Shown here: positions 18,201-20,000 of the stretch, piece by piece
How positions within the stretch are numbered: the stretch's first letter is position 1
How the letters are laid out: each line of letters opens with the position of its first letter
DNA from: Mesostigma viride
Lineage: Eukaryota; Streptophyta; Mesostigmatophyceae; Mesostigmatales; Mesostigmataceae
Direction: 5' to 3'
NCBI GenBank assembly: GCA_009746045.1
Contig: RPFO01000590.1
Coordinates: 50,001 to 70,000 of the forward strand
DNA length: 20,000 nucleotides
The notes under the pieces: generated by a model
Told to the model about the DNA's origin: nothing
Databases searched by the model: none
The model's input: the letters and a program-made list of their open reading frames with translations, nothing else
Program-made: the position numbers and the translations under genes

Positions 18201-20000
18201 TGGGCGCGCACCTACTGGCGCAGCCCCTCGTACAACCTGCTGCGCTGCCTGCTCACGCTGCTCATCGCGCTCGTGTTCGGCACCTTCTACTACCAGCTGG
18301 TACGTGAGGCTCGGGTGTGCGTGCTATTTACAGGGTACGGCAGATGCTGTTTGCTTTGTACCTGATTGCTGGATATAGTCTGCGGAACCTTCTACTACCA
18401 GCTGGTGAGGATGTGTGTGCTATTTTCAGGGTACTCTGCGTGCAGTATACCGCGTACCTGGTGGGTGGCCGGGATATGAGCCTCGGTCACCCGGTACTAC
18501 CAGCTGGTGAGGCGTGGGTGGAGCGTACACTTTTCTCTAGGGAATGCAGTATGTGTAGAGGGTAGCACATCGCTAATCACTATGGCACAGTCAACTACCC
18601 ACGGGAGCAAACCTGCTACTTTACGGATACAGTAGCGTATATGTGCAGTTTCCTGTGTACACGGTTAGTAGGATTATCTGGAGTATCAAGGAGACAACCA
18701 TATTGCCCGCCTGTGAAGCATGCCTAAGAGACTGCAAAATGCCGAGTAGGCAGTGTGTGCAGGTAACAGGTTGCCATGCTACATATAGGAGCTATGAGCT
18801 ACATATATTGGATGTACCTATGCTACATGTAGGAGCTATGAGCTACATATATTGGATGTACCTATGCTACATACAGGAGCTATGAGCTACATATATTGGA
18901 TGTACCTGTGCTACATACAGGAGCTATGAGCTACATATATTGGATGTACCTGTGCTACATACAGGAGCTATGAGCTACATATATTGGATGTACCTGTGCT
19001 ACATACAGGAGCTATGAGCTACATATATTGGATGTTCCTATGCTACATATAGGAGCTATGAGCTACATATATTGGATGTACCTGGATTATAGAAAACGGT
19101 ACTTGGGAAATGAGAAAGGGACTCTGGGACCTAGTTGTGAGTTTTTTACAGTTCTTTGACTGTATCCTGCGGGCTGTTTTCCCACTCGTGTGTTATTCAG
19201 TGAGACGACTATTCCTGGACGCATGGCGGTCCAACCTTGTGTGAGGACTAGAGGTGTCGTCTGAAAGGAAAGGCTTGAAGACCGCGGAAGCCGCTTGGCT
19301 GTCTGTACGAAGGAAGGACTCTATTGCTCATTATGTGTGCTCATGACTCACGTTTCCTGTGGCTGTTTTGCTTGTAATTCCCCCCCCCCCCCCCCCCGCC
19401 CCCCGCCCCGTAGGGTGACATCGGCAGCGAACCCACGCAAGGGGCGTTCCAGAACGCGATGGGTGCCCTCTTCGTCTCCGGCGCGTTCCTTGGGAACTTC
19501 AACCAGATGACCGTCCAGTCCATCATTGCCGTCGAGCGCACCGTCTCCTACCGGGAGCGGGCGGCCGGCTACTACGGCGGCCTCCCCTTTGTGATCGCGA
19601 TGGGGGTGGTGGAGCTTCCCTACCTGGTGGTGCAGGTGCGTGTGCGCACACGCAGGGCAAGGCATGGCTGCAGCAAGGTTCGACCACGGCGACAGCATTA
19701 CTCATTTTCCTGTTGTTAGCTTTCGTTGGACATTAGAGTCTATTAATGATCATCAATACTTTCCTTCCTTTACTATTTACTGAATTCAAACAGACCCAAA
19801 GGCTGGGTAAGCATGGTGGCAACCCGAACTAGCCATGCAGGTGTTATGGTTTAAATTGCAATACTTAACGGTCTGTACCTGCTTATTTGGCCCCATCATC
19901 TCCTTTTACTAATCGCGTTCGCGCGCGTGGAATGGCCTGTGGCGCCCTATTTGCAGAGCCTCCTGTTTGGCCCCATCTTCTACTTCATGGTCGGCTACGA
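227..20000 (+). CDS. PDR-type full-size ABCG transporter, partial at both ends, 22 exons
   Basis: Inferred join: 227-289, 527-696, 1040-1080, 1266-1465, 3336-3425, 3986-4220, 4869-5088, 5433-5628, 6351-6513, 8192-8427, 8965-9309, 10854-10931, 11899-12017, 12996-13374, 13750-13842, 14710-14763, 15108-15384, 16368-16509, 17156-17435, 18075-18299, 19414-19635, 19957-20000. The join totals 3872 bases (1290 codons plus two bases), every intron is GT-AG and the phases agree throughout. Motif order is NBD1 (GPPGSGKT 87-94, VSGGQ 238-242, VLLLDE 258-263), TMD1 (about 440-690), linker, NBD2 (GGSGAGKT 877-884, LSGEQ 984-988, ILFMDE 1004-1009, H1041), then the first TMD2 helices. The NBD-TMD-NBD-TMD order with both halves in one chain defines the PDR group of ABCG proteins, usually about 1300-1500 residues, so roughly 100-250 residues are probably missing at the C-terminus and some at the N-terminus. 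Family role: ATP-driven export of hydrophobic compounds, usually at the plasma membrane; the substrate is unknown. Family assignment is very secure; individual splice sites are less so. Confidence 0.95.
290..526 (+). other. Intron 1
   Basis: 237 bases from GTTAGT to CCCCAG. The frame stays open across it, but its translation has no PDR similarity, and removing it restores the conserved strand before NBD1. No repeats seen. Confidence 0.5.
527..696 (+). CDS. Exon 2: N-terminal segment into the first strands of NBD1
   Basis: Residues 22-78. It starts [12 protein letters not shown], continues through [13 protein letters not shown], then [12 protein letters not shown]. The last piece matches the strand-and-turn just before the P-loop in PDR proteins (x-ILxxVSGxxRPG). 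The final Arg codon is split: CG at 695-696 joins G at 1040. The donor is GTGCGT. The start follows CCACCCCCAG, a good acceptor. Coding past 696 loses all similarity. Confidence 0.85.
697..1039 (+). other. Intron 2
   Basis: 343 bases, GTGCGT to ACGCAG. C-rich, with a short GA-rich run near 846-862. No repeat array, ORF of interest or RNA gene seen. Confidence 0.8.
1040..1080 (+). CDS. Exon 3: 41-base microexon with the NBD1 Walker A motif
   Basis: Completes R78 and encodes [13 protein letters not shown] plus one base of G92. With exon 4 it gives GPPGSGKT (87-94), the ATP-phosphate-binding P-loop; K93 is the catalytic lysine, supplied by exon 4. The intron therefore cuts the Walker A motif inside the Gly codon just before that Lys. 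It is flanked by ACGCAG and GTGCGT. Identity is not in doubt, because without this exon NBD1 would have no P-loop. Confidence 0.93.
1266..1465 (+). CDS. Exon 4: NBD1 core from Walker A lysine through the Q-loop
   Basis: Residues 92-158. It begins [11 protein letters not shown], then [11 protein letters not shown], then [20 protein letters not shown]. The Q-loop glutamine lies in the YVDQQD segment (Q137/Q138), which contacts the transmembrane domain and magnesium. The phrase '[13 protein letters not shown]' is typical of PDR first domains (MTVRETLxFA). It ends with CAG in phase 0, then GTGGGT. Confidence 0.95.
1466..3335 (+). other. Intron 4, longest intron, with a 1.2-kb minisatellite
   Basis: 1870 bases, GTGGGT to GCGCAG. 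About two thirds is an 18/20-bp tandem array (separate entry). From about 2737 to 3335 the sequence is unique, of mixed composition, with no supported gene. Open frames on the minus strand here are by-products of the repeat or lie antisense to exon 5. Confidence 0.88.
1512..2736. repeat. Minisatellite of about 60 units, 18/20-bp, unit around TTGTTGGATGGATGCTT
   Basis: The first part (about 1567-1674) uses an 18-bp unit starting CTTCTTGTTGG; from 1675 a 20-bp unit starting CTTGAATTGTTGG dominates. Single 18-bp units recur among the 20-bp ones with cttctt at 1895, 1993, 2148, 2306, 2464, 2582, 2680 and 2698. The spacings are 98, 155, 158, 158, 118, 98 and 18, so there is a higher-order period (158 = 18 + 7x20). 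Units also differ by GGATGGATG versus GGATGGGTG. One unit near 2070 is shortened. The edges (1512-1566 and 2700-2736) are degenerate, as expected for array ends. Confidence 0.95.
3336..3425 (+). CDS. Exon 5: NBD1 helical region
   Basis: Residues 159-188, 30 codons, phase 0 at both ends, between GCGCAG and GTGCGT. It contains [20 protein letters not shown], a charged helical segment in the place where PDR proteins carry a variable, mostly helical insert between the Q-loop and the signature. Conservation is low here, so the call rests on splice sites, phase and helix-like composition. It could be shorter or longer if another acceptor is used. Confidence 0.75.
3426..3985 (+). other. Intron 5
   Basis: 560 bases, GTGCGT to ACCAG. 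AT-richer in 3480-3660. No repeat array, RNA gene or second coding region seen. Confidence 0.8.
3986..4220 (+). CDS. Exon 6: NBD1 signature and Walker B
   Basis: Residues 189-267. The second half reads [20 protein letters not shown] and then [25 protein letters not shown] (238-242) is the ABC signature; VLLLDE (258-263) is Walker B, with E263 the expected catalytic base. [12 protein letters not shown]-x-GEM and DEISTGLDSST are strong PDR first-domain hallmarks. The exon ends inside the Gly codon of STG-LDS (one base, then GTGGGT). Confidence 0.95.
4221..4868 (+). other. Intron 6, carrying a (TCC)n tract
   Basis: 648 bases, GTGGGT to CCGCAG. About half is a trinucleotide tract (separate entry). 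The flanks, 4221-4456 and 4778-4868, are unique and hold nothing recognised. The intron separates Walker B from the D-loop. Confidence 0.9.
4457..4777. repeat. (TCC)n homopyrimidine microsatellite, about 320 bases
   Basis: Almost uninterrupted CTC/TCC trinucleotides, with a few one-codon slips to CTCT near 4629, 4640 and 4671 and a TTC near 4760. The plus strand is all pyrimidine, the minus strand all purine. It reads as poly-Ser or poly-Leu on plus and poly-Glu on minus; none of these is credible coding because the tract sits between two conserved NBD1 exons with good splice sites. Confidence 0.98.
4869..5088 (+). CDS. Exon 7: NBD1 D-loop and the degenerate H-loop
   Basis: Residues 267-340. 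It starts [14 protein letters not shown] (D-loop GLDS 267-270), then [20 protein letters not shown], then [19 protein letters not shown]. In most ABC proteins the H-loop reads T-I-H-Q-P; here it reads S-L-L-Q-P, so the switch histidine position is L296. That is usual for the first NBD of plant-type PDR proteins (LLQPAPE). YHGPR and FESLGF are also family features. The last Arg codon is split by the intron. Confidence 0.95.
5089..5432 (+). other. Intron 7
   Basis: 344 bases, GTAGGG to TGCCAG. It includes a short 20-bp tandem triplet (separate entry); the rest is unique. Confidence 0.85.
5270..5329. repeat. Three tandem 20-bp units
   Basis: Units at 5270, 5290 and 5310 share CAGTGCTCCC-TCACCGCT and differ at one or two bases. 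Too short to call a satellite; one more case of local tandem duplication within this gene's introns. Confidence 0.9.
5433..5628 (+). CDS. Exon 8: connector from NBD1 to TMD1
   Basis: Residues 340-405. It starts [16 protein letters not shown], in the place of the FLxEVTS segment after NBD1 in PDR proteins, then [20 protein letters not shown]. It is a hydrophilic, helical linker leading to the membrane. I end it at ATG before GTCCGT because the frame meets TAA at 5647-5649 and exon 9 resumes in phase 0. The donor is weak, and the same donor context is repeated downstream, so this boundary is the least conventional in the gene. Confidence 0.82.
5615..6041. repeat. 74-bp tandem array, six copies, spanning the exon 8 donor
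   Basis: Units begin GTCCG/GTCGG at 5629, 5703, 5777, 5851, 5925 and 5999, exactly 74 bases apart; the sixth is cut near 6041. The last five copies differ only by an A/G in CCC[A/G]TGGCCCAGAAG. The first, joined to exon 8, is diverged. About the last 17 bases of exon 8 (CCCGCGGCCCAAATG) match the unit's end (CCCGTGGCCCAGAAG), so the unit contains an exon end followed by its donor. Confidence 0.96.
5629..6350 (+). other. Intron 8
   Basis: 722 bases, GTCCGT to CCGCAG. Mostly the 74-bp array. After it lie a short TATC-rich run (about 6084-6112) and unique sequence to the acceptor at 6350. Confidence 0.82.
6351..6513 (+). CDS. Exon 9: amphipathic lead-in and TM1 of TMD1
   Basis: Residues 406-460. 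It starts [20 protein letters not shown], then [19 protein letters not shown], then a hydrophobic stretch of about 18 residues (442-459) that is TM1. The motif 'R-x-x-TLMMRDK-x-x-x-RGR' is the connecting helix of ABCG proteins (typically LLLRDKxxxRGR). It ends one base into an Asp codon, then GTGCGT. Confidence 0.94.
6514..8191 (+). other. Intron 9
   Basis: 1678 bases, GTGCGT to CCCCAG. It has a 23-bp array (separate entry), a short direct repeat of GACTTTATAGGCTGGGGT at about 6822 and 6869, and a long unique part with AT-rich stretches (about 7090-7990, with T runs at 7581-7612). Modest ORFs near 7108-7445 resemble nothing I recognise. An old insertion is possible, but I see no terminal repeats. 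Confidence 0.85.
6549..6733. repeat. 23-bp tandem array, about seven units
   Basis: Units approximate GGGATAGACATGGGTGGGTA plus ATT, with GGGCTAG variants. G-rich on the plus strand (ATGGGTGGGT). The last units, after 6690, are degenerate. Several GGG runs per unit could in principle form G-quadruplexes. Confidence 0.93.
8192..8427 (+). CDS. Exon 10: TM2, VFYKQR motif and TM3 of TMD1
   Basis: Residues 460-538. It begins [20 protein letters not shown], then an [13 protein letters not shown] hydrophobic segment (TM2), then [19 protein letters not shown] (VFYKQR 497-502), then a long hydrophobic run (about 515-538). VFYKQR followed by a Y/F-P-x-x-Y region is a PDR hallmark between TM2 and TM3. 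I placed the end at GTC before GTGCGT because exon 11 then continues as FYFV-VGF, matching the family YYVIGF. The frame stays open to 8577. Confidence 0.93.
8428..8964 (+). other. Intron 10
   Basis: 537 bases, GTGCGT to CTGCAG. It starts with a 27-bp tandem array (separate entry). The coding frame of exon 10 continues through the array to a TAA at 8575-8577, so retention of this intron would truncate the protein after TM3. Confidence 0.87.
8453..8533. repeat. Three 27-bp tandem units just inside intron 10
   Basis: Units share CCCCGGTCTTGGTGGTGTCT followed by GTGGCTG. As 27 is a multiple of three, the open frame repeats a Val/Ala-rich peptide; I judge that accidental. Confidence 0.9.
8965..9309 (+). 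CDS. Exon 11: TM4, TM5 and the extracellular loop of TMD1
   Basis: Residues 539-653. It starts [19 protein letters not shown]; hydrophobic segments lie at about 546-572 (TM4) and 577-600 (TM5), followed by [19 protein letters not shown]. The W-x-W-x-Y-W-x-SP-x-x-Y motif just outside TM5 is highly typical of PDR proteins, as is the following NE-[FM]-x-x-PRW (NEMSSPRW from 627). It ends GDAALA, then GTAATA; this donor is weak but the phase matches exon 12 exactly. Confidence 0.94.
10159..10381. repeat. 47-bp tandem array, about five units
   Basis: GGTACGCC starts at 10199, 10246, 10293 and 10340, exactly 47 bases apart, preceded by a partial unit. Units share CCTGGTTGCCA and AGGGTGCCATGTTGGGT and differ at a few sites. 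Confidence 0.95.
10802..10834 (+). promoter_or_regulatory. Poly-C tract before the exon 12 acceptor
   Basis: About 33 bases, nearly all C, ending 20 bases before TTACAG/exon 12. It sits where a polypyrimidine tract belongs. Similar C runs precede exon 10 (8182-8189), exon 17 (15087-15098), exon 18 (16319-16333) and exon 21 (19380-19410). Confidence 0.65.
10854..10931 (+). CDS. Exon 12: TM6 of TMD1
   Basis: Residues 654-679, 26 codons, phase 0 at both ends. It reads [20 protein letters not shown], then FWLLCV. 'YWIGVAxAYLxGF' matches the last TMD1 helix of PDR proteins (YWIGVGALxGF) and is continued by [10 protein letters not shown] in exon 13. The donor is GTGCGT. Confidence 0.93.
10932..11898 (+). 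other. Intron 12
   Basis: 967 bases, GTGCGT to TCACAG. No tandem array apart from a short CTGTGCCCA-rich echo near 11747-11784. Nothing else recognised. Confidence 0.83.
11899..12017 (+). CDS. Exon 13: end of TM6 and start of the cytosolic linker
   Basis: Residues 680-719. It starts [13 protein letters not shown], the family FTxALTYL that closes TMD1, then turns hydrophilic and acidic ([20 protein letters not shown]). It ends TC (two bases of a Ser codon), then GTGAGT. If the intron were retained, the frame would stop at once, because the junction reads TCG-TGA. Confidence 0.92.
12006..12153. repeat. Imperfect 28-bp array, five units, starting in exon 13
   Basis: GTCATGCAC-like units start at 12007 (exon end and true donor), 12034, 12070, 12098 and 12126. 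The spacings are 27, 36, 28 and 28. Each is followed by a GTGAGT-like or related hexamer; the last reads GCGCGTGAGTCGC, with a perfect GTGAGT. Confidence 0.85.
12018..12995 (+). other. Intron 13
   Basis: 978 bases, GTGAGT to CTCAG. It contains the donor-bearing 28-bp array, a 26-bp array at 12643-12746, and an AATAATGAT-rich run at about 12930-12968 near the acceptor. The rest is unique. Confidence 0.86.
12643..12746. repeat. Four 26-bp tandem units (52-bp dimer pattern)
   Basis: Units at 12643, 12669, 12695 and 12721 share TCGTGTCGGTCGACGTGTTC with small changes; the first three bases alternate CTG, CGG, CTG, CGG, hinting that a 26-bp pair was duplicated. Confidence 0.93.
12996..13374 (+). 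CDS. Exon 14: low-complexity linker and first strand of NBD2
   Basis: Residues 719-845. It begins [18 protein letters not shown], a likely disordered, basic then His-rich segment, then PPPPPMRQ and PPPSS, then a repeated N/D-G peptide (780-807), then [17 protein letters not shown]. The last piece matches the opening strand of PDR NBD2 (LxFxDVxYxVxxP), fixing the frame. The linker is the likely place for phosphorylation in this family, but no site can be proven. The donor GTAACT after CCTGACGCG is chosen by phase and is only fair. Confidence 0.87.
13177..13260 (+). repeat. In-frame 12-bp coding repeat in the linker
   Basis: Seven four-codon units, e.g. GATGGCGTGGCG, GTAAATGGCGCT, GTGGATGGCAGT, encode D/N-G-x-x or A/V-N/D-G-x tetrapeptides. 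Degenerate at DNA level but regular at peptide level. A length change by unit would stay in frame. Confidence 0.8.
13375..13749 (+). other. Intron 14
   Basis: 375 bases, GTAACT to CTGCAG. The upstream frame runs on to a stop at 13555-13557 without PDR similarity. No repeat seen. The exon 15 frame is also open to the left, so the acceptor choice is supported only by the conserved wording. Confidence 0.7.
13750..13842 (+). CDS. Exon 15: NBD2 strands just before its Walker A
   Basis: Residues 846-876, 31 codons, phase 0 both ends. It reads [20 protein letters not shown], then [11 protein letters not shown], matching the PDR second-domain L-x-LLKGVSG-x-x-x-PG-x-[ML]TALMG. The start after CTGCAG could shift because the first ten residues are variable; the end before GTGGGT is well fixed. 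Confidence 0.9.
13843..14709 (+). other. Intron 15
   Basis: 867 bases, GTGGGT to TCGCAG. The second half is a 34-bp array. The first half is unique, with nothing recognised. Confidence 0.88.
14230..14530. repeat. 34-bp tandem array, about nine units
   Basis: TTCATGCT recurs at 14265, 14299, 14333, 14367, 14401, 14435, 14469 and 14503, each 34 bases apart. The early units are more diverged (GCAGTT, GCGGTT) than the later ones (GTGATT, GTGGTT), suggesting growth at the 3' side. Its translation is hydrophobic in several frames and only mimics membrane helices. Confidence 0.95.
14710..14763 (+). CDS. Exon 16: 54-base microexon with the NBD2 Walker A motif
   Basis: Residues 877-894: [26 protein letters not shown] (877-884) is the second P-loop, K883 the phosphate-binding lysine. 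The family norm is [19 protein letters not shown]; here the usual G of LAGRK is C (LACRK), a small departure. Phase 0 at both ends; TCGCAG acceptor, GTACGC donor. Confidence 0.95.
14764..15107 (+). other. Intron 16
   Basis: 344 bases, GTACGC to CACCAG. Ends in a TCTCTC run and 12 C before the acceptor. No repeat array. Confidence 0.88.
15108..15384 (+). CDS. Exon 17: NBD2 Q-loop to signature
   Basis: Residues 895-987. It reads [19 protein letters not shown], then [19 protein letters not shown] (Q-loop Q924), then [20 protein letters not shown], then [17 protein letters not shown]-x-D-[IV]H-[ST]P and [AE]-LLFSARLR are strong marks of PDR second domains. The intron (donor GTGAGC) cuts inside the signature, in the Glu codon of LSG-EQ. 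Confidence 0.95.
15385..16367 (+). other. Intron 17
   Basis: 983 bases, GTGAGC to ATGCAG. AT-rich around 15530-15660 and 16140-16250; a C run (16319-16333) lies 34 bases before the acceptor. Two AGGTTGTTG echoes near 16000-16030, no real array. Nothing coding recognised. Confidence 0.86.
16368..16509 (+). CDS. Exon 18: NBD2 signature end, Walker B and D-loop
   Basis: Residues 987-1034: [17 protein letters not shown], then [17 protein letters not shown], then [14 protein letters not shown]. With exon 17 the signature is LSGEQ (984-988), instead of canonical LSGGQ; plant PDR proteins usually have LSTEQ. Walker B is ILFMDE 1004-1009, D-loop GLDS 1013-1016. It ends two bases into an Arg codon, then GTGCGT. 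Confidence 0.95.
16504..16565. repeat. Duplicate of the exon 18 donor 41 bases downstream
   Basis: CATGCGGTGCGTGCAGGGAG at 16504 (exon end plus donor) is echoed at 16545 as CATGCAGTGCGTGCAGGGGG. The two copies are about 18/20 identical; the second creates a GTGCGT 41 bases further in. Confidence 0.85.
16510..17155 (+). other. Intron 18
   Basis: 646 bases, GTGCGT to CCCCAG. Besides the donor duplicate it is unique sequence with nothing recognised. Confidence 0.88.
17156..17435 (+). CDS. Exon 19: NBD2 H-loop and the [11 protein letters not shown] motif
   Basis: Residues 1034-1127. It starts [20 protein letters not shown], with the switch histidine H1041 intact, then [14 protein letters not shown], then [20 protein letters not shown] ([11 protein letters not shown] 1092-1102, a signature of PDR proteins). 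It ends ALFEASDV before GTGGGT; the preceding frame would also allow a slightly later end, but phase with exon 20 supports 17435. Confidence 0.94.
17436..18074 (+). other. Intron 19
   Basis: 639 bases, GTGGGT to CCCCAG. AT-rich around 17640-17770 with a T run at 17758-17765. No repeat array or gene seen. Confidence 0.85.
18075..18299 (+). CDS. Exon 20: connecting helix and first TM of TMD2
   Basis: Residues 1128-1202. It starts [20 protein letters not shown], then [20 protein letters not shown], then PSYNLLR and a hydrophobic segment of about 20 residues ending FGTFYYQL. 'YWR-[SN]-P-x-YN-x-x-R' followed by FGT-x-[FY] is the standard start of TMD2 in PDR proteins. The donor is GTACGT. Confidence 0.94.
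18282..18565. repeat. Degenerate repeat of about 103 bp, three copies, starting at the exon 20 donor
   Basis: TTCTACTACCAGCTG, the last bases of exon 20, recurs before donor-like GTGAGG at 18405, and TACTACCAGCTG before GTGAGG at 18507; the spacings are 105 and 102. The sequence after each donor is also alike (GTGTGCTATTT-CAGGGTAC). Each copy thus has an exon end and a donor. Confidence 0.85.
18300..19413 (+). other. Intron 20
   Basis: 1114 bases, GTACGT to CCGTAG; the only intron here with a TAG instead of CAG acceptor. It holds the donor duplicates, a 44-bp array and a 31-base C-rich tract next to the acceptor. 19085-19375 is unique. Confidence 0.87.
18770..19083. repeat. 44-bp tandem array, seven units
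   Basis: GAGCTATGAGCTACATATAT starts at 18789, 18833, 18877, 18921, 18965, 19009 and 19053, exactly 44 bases apart. Each unit also carries a half-echo, CTATGCTACAT, so the 44-mer may descend from a shorter duplicated word. AT-rich, unlike the GC-rich arrays elsewhere. Confidence 0.96.
19414..19635 (+). CDS. Exon 21: TMD2 second and third membrane segments
   Basis: Residues 1203-1276. It starts [20 protein letters not shown], a loop then hydrophobic TM2, then [20 protein letters not shown] and a final hydrophobic segment ending ELPYLVVQ. 'E-R-T/P-V-[FY]-YRERAAG-x-Y' (from E1243) is one of the best conserved TMD2 motifs in PDR proteins. Phase 0 at both ends; donor GTGCGT. Confidence 0.95.
19636..19956 (+). 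other. Intron 21
   Basis: 321 bases, GTGCGT to TTGCAG. A copy of part of exon 22 (TTTGGCCCCATC) is found at 19886, 80 bases upstream of the exon's own copy at 19966. Otherwise unique and AT-richer than the exons. Confidence 0.88.
19957..20000 (+). CDS. Exon 22 (cut by window end): TMD2 continues
   Basis: Residues 1277-1290 plus two bases: [14 protein letters not shown]. It matches the family 'Q-[ST]-L-[LI]-[YF]-G-x-I-x-Y-x-M-[IV]-G-[FY]' that follows the YRERAAG segment. The remainder of TMD2, the stop codon and the 3' UTR are outside the window. Confidence 0.92.

Noticed and set aside
227-20000. Two adjacent half-size ABCG genes instead of one full-size gene
   Set aside because: The frame passes through the linker exons 13-14 with matched phases and no stop, start or poly(A)-like break, and the motifs of both halves are those of PDR first and second halves.
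1-20000. tRNA, rRNA, snoRNA or intron-encoded endonuclease
   Set aside because: No cloverleaf, rRNA core sequence, convincing C/D or H/ACA boxes, or homing-endonuclease motif was found by eye; a covariance-model scan was not possible here.

Overview
The window is eukaryotic nuclear DNA holding the middle of one large, intron-dense plus-strand gene. Coding pieces are GC-rich and short (41 to 379 bases). All 21 inferred introns are GT-AG, and GTGCGT is the commonest donor (8 of 21). Intron lengths run from 185 to 1870 bases, and many introns carry tandem repeats. This style, and the wording of the second nucleotide-binding half, best fit an alga. A chlorophyte is my first guess and a photosynthetic stramenopile is the alternative. 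Nothing bacterial is present: no operons, ribosome binding sites or CRISPR arrays.

The gene encodes a full-size pleiotropic-drug-resistance (PDR) transporter of the ABCG family. I rebuilt 22 exons (227-289 through 19957-20000) that join without a frame break into about 1290 codons, in the order NBD1, TMD1, linker, NBD2, start of TMD2. The 5' end (start codon, promoter, first exons) and the 3' end (rest of TMD2, stop, poly(A) site) lie outside the window. Residue numbers below count from the first codon of exon 1 as numbered here.

Layout: 227-5088 codes for NBD1 (Walker A, Q-loop, signature, Walker B, and an LLQP motif where a switch histidine would normally be). 5433-12017 covers the connector and TMD1 (about six membrane segments). 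12996-13374 is a low-complexity linker leading into NBD2. 13750-17435 is NBD2 (Walker A, Q-loop, LSGEQ signature, Walker B, H-loop histidine). 18075-20000 is the start of TMD2. By family knowledge the protein would use ATP to move hydrophobic compounds across a membrane; the substrate cannot be read from the sequence.

The most unusual signal is in the introns. In four of them (after exons 8, 13, 18 and 20) the tandem-repeat unit contains a copy of the last bases of the upstream exon plus its 5' splice site, so donor-like sites are repeated into the intron. Other introns carry a 1.2-kb 18/20-bp minisatellite with higher-order structure, a roughly 320-bp (TCC)n tract, and 20-, 23-, 26-, 27-, 34-, 44- and 47-bp arrays. 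Both P-loops lie in the smallest internal exons (41 and 54 bases). I found no second gene, RNA gene or recognisable transposon.
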